Below are positions 1 to 7,221 of a DNA stretch of 20,344 bases, piece after piece. The notes under the pieces were generated by a model. That model was not told the DNA's origin, searched no databases, and was given only the letters and a program-made list of their open reading frames with translations. Position numbers and translations under genes: made by a program. The DNA comes from Pseudomonadota bacterium (GTDB taxonomy: Bacteria > Pseudomonadota > Alphaproteobacteria > Rhodospirillales > Magnetospirillaceae). Each line of letters opens with the position of its first letter. Within the stretch, counting starts at the first letter, position 1. The stretch lies in NCBI GenBank assembly GCA_023458315.1, contig JAEXAH010000021.1:1-20344 (forward strand). Reading direction: 5' to 3'.

Positions 1-76
1 GCAGGTCGGCGGCCAGGTTGTACCAGGCCTTGGGCATCTTCTCTTCGGGCAGGAGGAACTTCACGGAATCGGTCAT
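1..76 (-). CDS. TrpB2-like tryptophan synthase beta chain, 5' end only
   Basis: Only the first 25 codons are inside the window; the gene continues off the left edge. The peptide starts MTDSVKFLLPEEKMPKAWYN, followed by LAADL. A KFLLPE...PKAWYN..ADLP start is characteristic of the TrpB2-type (TrpB-like) PLP-dependent tryptophan synthase beta chains, which join indole and serine. The ATG at 76 is preceded on the minus strand by a GAGGGGA ribosome binding site about 10 nt upstream, which supports this start. The catalytic lysine and the rest of the fold cannot be seen, so the assignment rests on the N-terminal signature alone. Confidence 0.65.
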   Translation of the reverse strand, partial: MTDSVKFLLPEEKMPKAWYNLAADL

Positions 77-202
77 CGTCGGCGGGTCCCCTCGGGTTGA
101 TCCCATTTTGCTTATCCGTCTTTTACCCCGCCGCCCCGACCCCGCCAAGCGGTCGCACGCCTGTCCGGGCAAAAGCTTTTTCAAAAAAACGAAATTTTCC
201 TC

Positions 203-231
203 TTGCACGCATGGGCCGATCGCCCTATAAC
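203..231 (+). promoter_or_regulatory. sigma70-like promoter of first tRNA-Lys
   Basis: TTGCAC (203-208) and TATAAC (226-231) are separated by exactly 17 nt. The -10 box ends 40 nt before the tRNA gene. An equivalent TTGCAT-17 nt-CATAAA arrangement precedes the second tRNA-Lys, which supports the call. Confidence 0.7.
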
Positions 232-271
232 CCCGCCCACCCCAAGCGGCGACGCCGCCGCAAGGCACTGG

Positions 272-387
<116 letters not shown>

Positions 388-416
388 TCTTTCCTCCGTC
401 CGCGAAGCCCCGATCC

Positions 417-2198
417 ATGCATTCCTTTCCCGCCGACCATCCCCTGTCCCTCGCCCTGGCCGAACGCGGCTATACCGACCTGACCGCCGTGCAATCGGCG
501 GTGCTGGAGCCCGGCACCGAGGGCCGCGACCTGCTGGTGTCGGCCCAGACCGGCTCGGGCAAGACCGTGGCCTATGGCCTGGCGCTGGCGGACACCCTGC
601 TGGAGGATGGCGGCGGCTTGCCGCAACCGGCCGAGGCGCCGCTGGCCCTGGTCATCGCCCCGACCCGCGAGTTGGCCTTGCAGGTGCACGCCGAACTGAG
701 CTGGCTGTACGCCAAGGCGGGCGGCCGCGTGGTATCGTGCGTCGGCGGCATGGACCCGCGCGCCGAAGCCCGCCGACTGGCCCAGGGCACCCATGTGGTG
801 GTGGGCACGCCGGGCCGCCTGCGCGACCATCTGGAACGCGGCGCCCTGGACGTCTCGGCCCTGCGCGCGGTGGTGCTGGACGAAGCGGACGAAATGCTGG
901 ACATGGGCTTCCGCGAGGATCTGGAAGCCATCCTGGATTCCACCCCGGCCCAGCGCCGCACCCTGCTGTTCTCGGCCACCCTGCCGCCCGAGATCACCGC
1001 CATGGCACGCCGCTATCAGCGCGACGCCTGGCGCATCGCCCTGACCTCGGGGCCGCGCGGCCATGCCGACATCGAACACCGGGCGGTGCGCATCGCCCCC
1101 ACCGAGACCGAGCACGCGGTGGTCAACCTGCTGCGCTATTACGACAGCCCCACCGCCATGATCTTCTGCGCCACGCGCGAAGCGGTGCGCCACCTTCAGG
1201 CCAGCCTGCTGGAACGCGGCTTCGGCGTGGTGGCGCTGTCGGGCGAGCTGAGCCAGAACGAGCGCAACCACGCCCTTCAGGCGCTGCGCGACGGTCGGGC
1301 GCGGGTCTGCGTCGCCACCGACGTCGCCGCGCGCGGTATCGACCTGCCCAGCCTGGATCTGGTGATCCACGCCGAATTGCCGCGCACCGCCGAGACCTTG
1401 CAGCACCGCTCGGGCCGCACCGGCCGCGCCGGGCGTAAGGGCGTCAGCGTCCTGTTGGTGCCGCTGTCGCGCCGCCGCCGCGCCGAGGGTCTGCTGCACT
1501 CCGCCGGTCTGAACGTGGATTGGAGCAAGGTCCCCAGCGTCGAGGACATCCGCGCCCTGGACCAGCAGCGCCTGCTGGACCACGCCATGTGGGCCGACGA
1601 AGCCGCCGAGGACGATACCGCCATGGCCCGCGCCCTGCTGGAAACCCATCCGGCCGAGGCCATCGCCGCTGCCCTGGTGCGTTTCTACCGTGCGCAACTG
1701 CCCGCCGCCGAGGAAGTGTTCGAGCCCGTCGATCTGCCGCCGCGCGAGCGCCGCCAGCGCCCCGAGCGCGGAGAACGCGGAGAGCGCGGCGACTGGGCCG
1801 ACCGCCCGCAGCGCGAGGATCGCGGCCCCCGCGACCAGCGCCCCAGCGTGTGGTTCCGCCTGAACATCGGCCGTGCCAAGAACGCCGACCCGCGCTGGCT
1901 GCTGCCGCTGATCTGCCGCCAGGGCCGCATCGTCAAGCGCGACATCGGCACCATCCGCATCCTGGAACGGGAAACCCATTTCCAGGTGGATGCCGAGATG
2001 GCCGAACGCTTCATGGCCGCCCTGCGCCAGGTCCAGCACCCGGAAGGCCGCATCGAATTTCTGCCCGAGCGCGGCGACACCGCCGAACGCCCGCCCCGGC
2101 CCGCCCCGGCCTATGACCGCCCCAAGGGCGATCGCCCCGAAAGCCCCAAGGTACCGGGCAAGTTCAAGGGCAAGAAGAAGCCGCCGCGCCAGCCCTGA
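417..2198 (+). CDS. DEAD-box ATP-dependent RNA helicase with DbpA-type RNA-binding domain
   Basis: The 593-residue protein has the complete DEAD-box motif set: Q-motif region (about 19-27), AQTGSGKT Walker A (43-50), PTREL (82-86), TPGR (131-134), DEAD (155-158), SAT (186-188) and HRSGRTGR (330-337). An Arg/Glu/Gly-rich linker (about 441-476) leads to a DbpA-like RNA-binding fold (about 477-548) that begins SVWFRLNIGR, then a basic, proline-rich tail ending GKFKGKKKPP. Proteins of this DbpA/CsdA/DeaD architecture unwind short RNA duplexes during ribosome assembly or cold adaptation. Which of these roles applies cannot be told from sequence. No strong ribosome binding site precedes the ATG at 417. 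The gene sits alone between two tRNA-Lys copies and is probably transcribed separately, because a terminator lies upstream. Confidence 0.93.
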   Translation: MHSFPADHPLSLALAERGYTDLTAVQSAVLEPGTEGRDLLVSAQTGSGKTVAYGLALADTLLEDGGGLPQPAEAPLALVIAPTRELALQVHAELSWLYAKAGGRVVSCVGGMDPRAEARRLAQGTHVVVGTPGRLRDHLERGALDVSALRAVVLDEADEMLDMGFREDLEAILDSTPAQRRTLLFSATLPPEITAMARRYQRDAWRIALTSGPRGHADIEHRAVRIAPTETEHAVVNLLRYYDSPTAMIFCATREAVRHLQASLLERGFGVVALSGELSQNERNHALQALRDGRARVCVATDVAARGIDLPSLDLVIHAELPRTAETLQHRSGRTGRAGRKGVSVLLVPLSRRRRAEGLLHSAGLNVDWSKVPSVEDIRALDQQRLLDHAMWADEAAEDDTAMARALLETHPAEAIAAALVRFYRAQLPAAEEVFEPVDLPPRERRQRPERGERGERGDWADRPQREDRGPRDQRPSVWFRLNIGRAKNADPRWLLPLICRQGRIVKRDIGTIRILERETHFQVDAEMAERFMAALRQVQHPEGRIEFLPERGDTAERPPRPAPAYDRPKGDRPESPKVPGKFKGKKKPPRQP

Positions 2199-2207
2199 AA
2201 AAAGGGC

Positions 2208-2236
2208 TTGCATCCCACCGCCGATGACGCCATAAA
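2208..2236 (+). promoter_or_regulatory. sigma70-like promoter of second tRNA-Lys
   Basis: TTGCAT (2208-2213) and CATAAA (2231-2236) are separated by 17 nt and lie 45 nt before the tRNA. The layout matches the promoter of copy 1 (TTGCAC, 17 nt, TATAAC), although the spacer sequence differs. Confidence 0.6.
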
Positions 2237-2281
2237 CGCCCTCCCCAGCGACCGCCCTTTTCAGACCGGGCGCGACCCTGC

Positions 2282-2397
<116 letters not shown>

Positions 2398-2505
2398 CTT
2401 TTGCGGTCCCCCACACATCCCCCTTTCACGCCCCGGAGCCTCCCGATGGCCACCCCGGCGGGCCTTTGGCGTTAGCAGGGAAAAAGTAGGCCGGTGCAGA
2501 GCAAG

Positions 2506-2910
2506 TTACCTGACCCCAATGCACCCAATGTAGTCGCGGGCAAGTTCCAGCCACCCCCTGTCAACTGACGTAAAAAACACGCCTCCATCGACAATGCCGA
2601 TAACGTTATCCCGCCCATCGAACGGAAAAATGTACCCCCCTTTCATTGCCTCCCTACCATCAATGACCACTGCGATATTGCCCTCATTGCTCGTCATAAA
2701 CACATCGACCCGCTCTCCAATACCGGGCTCGCCACTCCACACTTTCTGGTCATGGAAGAATATGGCCACATTAAGCTTGGATGCAGCCGGGCCGGTGCCG
2801 CCAGCCACGATGAGATGATTAGTGCGACACCCCACCGGCATCGCCCACAGCAGCACCAACACAGCTCCAGATAGGGCCGCACCGCTAAGAAAAAACAGCA
2901 ATTTCTTCAT
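2506..2910 (-). CDS. Hypothetical membrane-anchored or exported protein
   Basis: I do not recognise this protein. From the ATG at 2910 it has 134 residues and begins MKKLLFFLSGAALSGAVLVL, a Lys-Lys start followed by a hydrophobic helix typical of a signal anchor. The remainder is soluble and mixed alpha/beta in character. A PVGC tetrapeptide after the helix is a poor lipobox match. An in-frame ATG at 2940 would add ten residues, but the 2910 start has a GAGAGA ribosome binding site just upstream and puts the hydrophobic segment at the N terminus. The gene is visibly less GC-rich than its neighbours and follows the ABC ATPase remnant almost immediately, as expected of a patch of acquired or decaying DNA. 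Confidence 0.5.
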   Translation of the reverse strand: MKKLLFFLSGAALSGAVLVLLWAMPVGCRTNHLIVAGGTGPAASKLNVAIFFHDQKVWSGEPGIGERVDVFMTSNEGNIAVVIDGREAMKGGYIFPFDGRDNVIGIVDGGVFFTSVDRGWLELARDYIGCIGVR

Positions 2911-2942
2911 TTTTTCTCTCACACAGCACAGCCAGACCATCT

Positions 2943-3640
2943 CTAATACCGGGGCTTCTGTTGGAACCGGGACCCACCGGGAGAATTGAATGGGCGTAAT
3001 TGGGCATGCACGCGGCCGGGATGGGGCGACAGCAGCACGATGCGGCTACCCAGGCGCACCGCTTCCTCGATGGAATGGGTGACGAACAGCAGGGTGAAAC
3101 GGAATTCCTCCCACAGCCGCAGCAATTCATCCTGCATGGAGCGGCGGGTCAGCGCGTCCAACGCCGCGAATGGTTCATCCATCAGCAGCACGCGCGGCTC
3201 CATGGCCAGGGCGCGGGCGATGGCGACGCGCTGCTTCATGCCGCCGCTCAGGGTATGGGGATAGGCACGGGCGAACTTGGACAGGCCGACCTTGGCCACA
3301 TAAGGCATGGCGCGGTCCTCGGCCTCGGCGCGGCTCTTGATCTTGCGGCTGGCGCGCAGCGGAAAGGCCACGTTGTCCAGCACCGTCTTCCACGGCATCA
3401 ACTGGTCGAATTCCTGGAAGACCATCACCCGGTCCGGCCCCGGCCCGGTGATGCGGCGGCCGTCCAGCAGGATTTGCCCGACGGCCCCAGCAGCACCAGC
3501 CGCTCGCCCTCACCCACCGTGAAGCTGACATCCGAGGTGGCGGTCACCATGGCGGAATGGGTGCGGTAACGCAACGTCACTCCTTCGACCGACAGCAGAT
3601 TCTGCGGGGCGGCGGAAGGCAACGGATTGGATAGCGGCAT
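2943..3640 (-). pseudogene. NitT/TauT-family ABC transporter ATPase, inactivated by deletion in Walker A
   Basis: The 5' part (ATG at 3640) reads through LSVEGVTLRY to LVLLGPSG, then loses frame. Translation resumes in another frame at GQILLDGRR and continues through MVFQEFDQLMPWKTVLDNVA, LSGGMKQRVAIARALAMEP (ABC signature), LLMDEPFAALDALTR (Walker B and D-loop) and THSIEEAVRL (H-loop). This is a nitrate/sulfonate/taurine-type importer ATPase (SsuB/TauB/NrtD group). The part that should encode the end of Walker A and the next roughly 20 residues is missing at about 3470-3485, and the deletion also shifts the frame. The C terminus after HAQLR no longer resembles the family. No permease or binding-protein partner is present, so this is a decayed transporter remnant. 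Confidence 0.85.
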
Positions 3641-3897
3641 GACGGTTCCGGAGGTCGTTTAGATTCCACAGCCATATTGACGTTTGCGATTTGAAATTGT
3701 CTAGTAGTTTTATAGCTTTAATAGCCCCCCCCCACATGATCGCCAAGCTGCTGACCCGTATCGCCAGGCGGTGTCGATCTCGATCCCGTGCTCGCTCAGC
3801 GCCAGCCGCTAGGCCGCAAACTGCTGGTGGACGAACGGCGCAGCCGGTTCGAACCCTATGCCGCGACCTGAACCCCGTCCAGACGCACCGGCAAAAC
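3641..3897. other. Intergenic stretch without a recognisable gene
   Basis: This 257-bp stretch lies upstream of the ABC remnant and downstream of the gamma-lyase gene. It contains an AT-rich segment (about 3661-3725) and a run of nine or more C residues near 3727. A short minus-strand reading, LALSEHGIEIDTAW, looks protein-like but is flanked by stops and matches nothing I recognise; it may be a gene fragment. No clear terminator for the gamma-lyase operon is seen. Confidence 0.4.
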
Positions 3898-5046
3898 CTA
3901 GAACGCCGCCAATCCCCGTTCCAGATCGGCGATCAGGTCGTCGACGTCCTCGATGCCCACCGACAGGCGGATCAGATTGTCGGTGATGCCAAGCGCCGCG
4001 CGGCGTTCGGCGGGGATCGAGCCGTGGCTCATGGTCACGGGATGGCCGATCAGACTTTCGACGCCGCCCAGGGATTCCGCCAGGGTGAACAGCCTGAGCG
4101 CCGCCAGGAAGCGCCGCACGCCGTTGATGTCCGTATCCAGTTCCACCGAAATCATGCCGCCGAAGCCATGCATCTGCCGCCGCGCCACGTCGTGCTGGGG
4201 ATGACTGGGCAGGCCGGGATAGAGCACGCGTTTGATTCCCGCCCGCCCCTCCAGCCATTCCGCCACCCGCAGGCCGTTGGCCGAGTGGCGTTCCATGCGC
4301 AACGCCAGGGTCTTGAGGCCGCGCAGCGCCAGGAACGCCGGGAACGGGTCGAGCACGCCGCCCACCGCGTTCTGCAAAAAGCCGATGCCCGCCGCCAATT
4401 CGGCATCCTTGACCACCACCACGCCGCCGACCATGTCGGAATGGCCGTTCAGGTACTTGGTGGCGGAATGCAGCACGATGTCGGCGCCCAAATCCAGCGG
4501 CCGCTGGATATGCGGCGAGGCGAAGGTGGAATCCACCACCAGCAGCACGCCCTTTTCCTTGGCAAGAGCCGCGACAGCCGCCAGATCGGCCACTTTCAGC
4601 AACGGGTTGGTCGGGGTTTCCAGCCAGATCAATCGGGTGCGCGGGGTGATCGCCGCCCGCAGCGCGCCGAGGTCGGTGGCATCCACGTAAGAGATATCCA
4701 GCCCGGCACTCCGCCGCCGCACCCGTTCGAACAGCCGCCACGATCCGCCGTACAGGTCGTCCCCGGCGACGATGTGGGCGCCCGAATCGAGCAATTCCAG
4801 CACGGTCGCTTCGGCCGCCAGACCCGAGGCGAAGGCGAAGCCGTGGCTACCGCCCTCAAGCTCGGCCACCGCGCGCTCGAACGCCGCGCGGGTGGGGTTG
4901 CCGGAACGGGCGTATTCCCAGCCGGTATGCTCGCCGGGCGCCCGTTGCGCGAAGGTGGACGTGGCGAAGATCGGAACCATCACCGCGCCGGTCGGGTCCT
5001 GGGCTTGTCCGGCGTGCACCGCCTGGGTCGGGAAACGCGAGGTCAT
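3898..5046 (-). CDS. Cystathionine gamma-lyase / gamma-synthase-type PLP enzyme
   Basis: The 382-residue protein belongs to the Cys/Met-metabolism PLP family (fold type I). Family landmarks are YARSGNPT (45-52), AFASGLAAEATVLELL (71-86), GDDLYGG (95-101), WLETPTNPLL (141-150), DSTFASP (172-178) and the PLP-lysine motif SATKYLNGHSD (194-204, Lys197). Length is normal for the family. The ATG overlaps the stop of the upstream cystathionine beta-synthase gene by 4 bp (ATGA), so the two are translationally coupled. That pairing favours a gamma-lyase completing reverse transsulfuration (cystathionine to cysteine, with H2S as a possible by-product). Sequence alone cannot exclude gamma-synthase activity. 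The enzyme is cytoplasmic, with no signal peptide. Confidence 0.85.
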   Translation of the reverse strand: MTSRFPTQAVHAGQAQDPTGAVMVPIFATSTFAQRAPGEHTGWEYARSGNPTRAAFERAVAELEGGSHGFAFASGLAAEATVLELLDSGAHIVAGDDLYGGSWRLFERVRRRSAGLDISYVDATDLGALRAAITPRTRLIWLETPTNPLLKVADLAAVAALAKEKGVLLVVDSTFASPHIQRPLDLGADIVLHSATKYLNGHSDMVGGVVVVKDAELAAGIGFLQNAVGGVLDPFPAFLALRGLKTLALRMERHSANGLRVAEWLEGRAGIKRVLYPGLPSHPQHDVARRQMHGFGGMISVELDTDINGVRRFLAALRLFTLAESLGGVESLIGHPVTMSHGSIPAERRAALGITDNLIRLSVGIEDVDDLIADLERGLAAF

Positions 5047-6407
5047 GCCGCCTTCCTGCGCAGATGATTGAGGAAATCCATGCGGGTGATCAGGCCCAGG
5101 AAACGGTCGCCATCCACCACGATCGCCACCTTGCCGCGATCGAACAGCCGGATCAGTTGGTCCACCGAGGCATCGGGCCGCACCGTCTCCAGCCGCGTCA
5201 CCATGGCGGTGGACACCGCCGAATCGAACAGGGCGTTGTGTTCCTCGACCGCCAGCAGGATGTCGGATTCGTCGATGATGCCGACGCACAGATCGCCCAC
5301 CAGCACCGGCAATTGCGACACGTCGTACAGCTTCATGCGCTGATAGGCGGCGGCCAGACTGTCTTCGGGGGTGGCGACGACCACGGCGCCTTCCTCGTGC
5401 CGCCGGGCGATCAGGTCGCGCAAATCGCCGAAGCTGTCGCGCGACAACAGCCCCTGATCTTCCAGCCAGAAATCGTTGTACATCTTGGACAGGTACTTGT
5501 TGCCGCTGTCGCAGACGAAGGTGACGACGTTCCCGGGGGTTTTCCGCGCCCGGCAATAGCGCAGGGCGGCGGCGATCAGCGTGCCCGAGGACGAGCCCAC
5601 CAGGATACCCTCTTTCCGCAGCACGATGCGCGCGGTGCCAAAGCTTTCGCCGTCCGGGATGGTATAGGCGTGGCGCACCAGCGACAGGTCGGACACCGGC
5701 GGCACGAAATCCTCGCCGATGCCTTCCACCAGCCACGACCCGGCCTCGCCCAGATGGCCGGTGTTGACGTAATCGGCCAGGATCGAGCCCTGGGGATCGG
5801 CCAGCACCATTTCGGTCTGCGGCGAGACGCGGGCGAAATAGCGCCCCAGGCCGGTCAGCGTGCCGCCCGAGCCGACGCCCGCCACCACCGCGTCCACCTT
5901 GCCATCCAATTGCCGCCAGATTTCCGGGCCGGTGGTGGCCTCGTGCGCCGCCGGGTTGGCCGGGTTGTTGAACTGGTCGGTATAGAAGGCGCCGGTGGCG
6001 CGGGCCAGATCGGCGGCCAGATCCTGGTAATATTCCGGGTGGCCCTTGCCCACGTCCGAGCGGGTCAGCACCACCTCGGCCCCCATGGCCTTGAGGTGGG
6101 CGATCTTTTCGCGGCTCATCTTGTCGGGAATGACCAGGGTCAGGGCGTAACCGCGCCGCGCCGCCACCACGGCCAGGGCCAGGCCGGTATTGCCCGCCGT
6201 CGCCTCGACGATGCGGCCGCCGGGCCGCAGCAGGCCGCGCCGTTCGGCGTCGTCGATCATGCTGACGGCGATGCGGTCCTTGATGGAGCCGGACGGATTC
6301 TGGCTTTCCAGCTTGACGAACAGACGGCACGGACCGGTGTCCAGATGCGTCAGTTCCACCAGGGGCGTGTTGCCGATCTTGGTCAGCAGGTCTGCGTCAT
6401 AGGGCAT
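5043..6407 (-). CDS. Cystathionine beta-synthase with C-terminal CBS domain pair
   Basis: The 454-residue protein has a fold-type-II PLP domain followed by two CBS domains. The PLP lysine lies in NPSGSIKDR (37-45, Lys43), the substrate loop is TAGNTG (70-75) and the phosphate-binding loop is GVGSGGTLTG (177-186). FVCDSGNKYLSKMYNDFW (297-314) is typical of CBS rather than plain cysteine synthase. The CBS pair covers about 335-454. There is no N-terminal heme-binding extension like that of animal CBS. The enzyme condenses serine and homocysteine and can release H2S from cysteine. The start is the ATG at 6407, only 20 nt after the DUF2325 gene, with a weak GAG ribosome binding site. It overlaps the gamma-lyase gene by 4 bp at its 3' end. 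Confidence 0.92.
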   Translation of the reverse strand: MPYDADLLTKIGNTPLVELTHLDTGPCRLFVKLESQNPSGSIKDRIAVSMIDDAERRGLLRPGGRIVEATAGNTGLALAVVAARRGYALTLVIPDKMSREKIAHLKAMGAEVVLTRSDVGKGHPEYYQDLAADLARATGAFYTDQFNNPANPAAHEATTGPEIWRQLDGKVDAVVAGVGSGGTLTGLGRYFARVSPQTEMVLADPQGSILADYVNTGHLGEAGSWLVEGIGEDFVPPVSDLSLVRHAYTIPDGESFGTARIVLRKEGILVGSSSGTLIAAALRYCRARKTPGNVVTFVCDSGNKYLSKMYNDFWLEDQGLLSRDSFGDLRDLIARRHEEGAVVVATPEDSLAAAYQRMKLYDVSQLPVLVGDLCVGIIDESDILLAVEEHNALFDSAVSTAMVTRLETVRPDASVDQLIRLFDRGKVAIVVDGDRFLGLITRMDFLNHLRRKAA

Positions 6408-6427
6408 TTCAGAAACTCGATGGTTAT

Positions 6428-6742
6428 TCAGTGAGCGATGGCCGACAAGGCCGAGACGACGGAATCCAGCCCCGACTGGCGCAGCGGGAAATAGGGCTTG
6501 TCCAGGCTGCGGCACAGCGCCTTGACCTTGTAGAGCGCGGAATGGCTGACGTAATTCACCGGAAACAGCACGGCGTCGGCCTTGCGCAACAGGGTGGTCA
6601 GGCGGTCGATGCTCTCTTCCATGCCGCCGTCGTGATACTCGAACCGGCCGTTGCATTCCTCGACCAGCCGCCGCACATGCGGCGTGCGGTTGCGCCCGCC
6701 CACATACAAGATGCGCCGTCCTTTCAGATCCACATCAGCCAT
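6428..6742 (-). CDS. DUF2325 domain protein
   Basis: The 104-residue protein is made almost entirely of a DUF2325 domain. It opens the fold with RRILYVGGRNRTPHVRRLVE and carries the family's HDGGMEESIDRL segment, a late ADAVLFPVNYVSHSA motif and the C-terminal KPYFPLRQSGL. Many relatives have CPVDCVSH where this protein has FPVNYVSH, so the usual cysteines are absent. The molecular function of the family is not established. An AGGAGA ribosome binding site about 7 nt upstream supports the ATG at 6742. The gene lies 20 nt upstream of cystathionine beta-synthase on the same strand, so it is probably co-transcribed with the transsulfuration genes. Confidence 0.8.
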   Translation of the reverse strand: MADVDLKGRRILYVGGRNRTPHVRRLVEECNGRFEYHDGGMEESIDRLTTLLRKADAVLFPVNYVSHSALYKVKALCRSLDKPYFPLRQSGLDSVVSALSAIAH

Positions 6743-6822
6743 GGCGTGTCTCCTGGCATGTTTGTCCCGGCGACCCTGGCCGCCGAAAGATAAACCCACT
6801 GTTTTGATAGATTTGTAGGTGG

Positions 6823-7035
6823 TCAGTTGACCGCGGCCGGACGCGGCACGGTGATCAGCACCACCTGCTTCTCGCCCTTGCCCTTCTTGCCTGCGGACAC
6901 CTGAAGCCGGTCGGCCTTGGCCGGGGCGGCGGCGGTGTAAGCCTTGGTATCCGCCATTTTCCCCACGGCATGGGCATCGGGGACGGGGGTCGCGGCCAAC
7001 ATGGCGACCAGCACCTGGTGCATCAGGCAATCCAT
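6823..7035 (-). CDS. Small hypothetical, possibly exported peptide
   Basis: I do not recognise this 70-residue protein. It begins MDCLMHQVLVAMLAATPVPD and then AHA, which could be a short signal peptide with an Ala-His-Ala cleavage site near residue 23. The remainder is rich in Lys and Ala, with a GKKGKGEK stretch. The ATG at 7035 has an excellent GGAGGGG ribosome binding site 4 nt upstream. This is the main reason for treating the frame as real and for rejecting a longer start at 7110. It is divergent from the sulfur-oxidation operon and upstream of DUF2325, separated from it by 80 nt. Confidence 0.5.
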   Translation of the reverse strand: MDCLMHQVLVAMLAATPVPDAHAVGKMADTKAYTAAAPAKADRLQVSAGKKGKGEKQVVLITVPRPAAVN

Positions 7036-7123
7036 CAACCCCTCCGTTCCGCGCTTCGTTCCAACGTGTCCTGATGATTTCACACATCGGACGCAAACGT
7101 CAACACCCATAAATGCACTATTT

Positions 7124-7133
7124 TTGTAGACAA
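7124..7133. promoter_or_regulatory. Candidate operator (TTGTAGACAA dyad) upstream of the sulfur operon
   Basis: TTGT-AG-ACAA is a perfect short dyad inside a wider CTATT...AATAG inverted repeat (7118-7136). It overlaps the proposed -35 box. A related sequence (11 of 13 positions, TTyTTGTAGAsAA) precedes the SoxY-like gene at 14784-14796. The regulator is unknown. Confidence 0.4.
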
Positions 7134-7154
7134 TAGCCCCGGCGGCGCTATATC
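7127..7154 (+). promoter_or_regulatory. Candidate promoter of the sulfur-oxidation operon
   Basis: TAGACA (7127-7132) and TATATC (7149-7154) are spaced 16 nt apart, 67 nt before the first operon ATG. Both boxes are near consensus, in an otherwise GC-rich region. The call is by inspection only. Confidence 0.4.
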
Positions 7155-7221
7155 AGTTTTCCGGCACCCACGATGTTCACCCGAACGTTGCGGGTGACGA
7201 CGCAAGCCAAGGGGGAACCGC

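Noticed and set aside
3510..3746. 78-residue minus-strand frame upstream of the ABC ATPase
   Set aside because: It overlaps the ATPase 5' end in another frame and its second half is a shadow translation of that gene.
3691..6434. Long plus-strand open frames opposite the gamma-lyase and CBS genes
   Set aside because: They are antisense to well-conserved PLP enzymes, have arginine/histidine-rich composition and show no ribosome binding site or family features.
7076..7104. Minus-strand promoter (TTGACG, 16 nt, TGAAAT) for the 70-residue peptide gene
   Set aside because: The -35 box is reasonable, but the -10 box is poor, so it was not listed as a feature.
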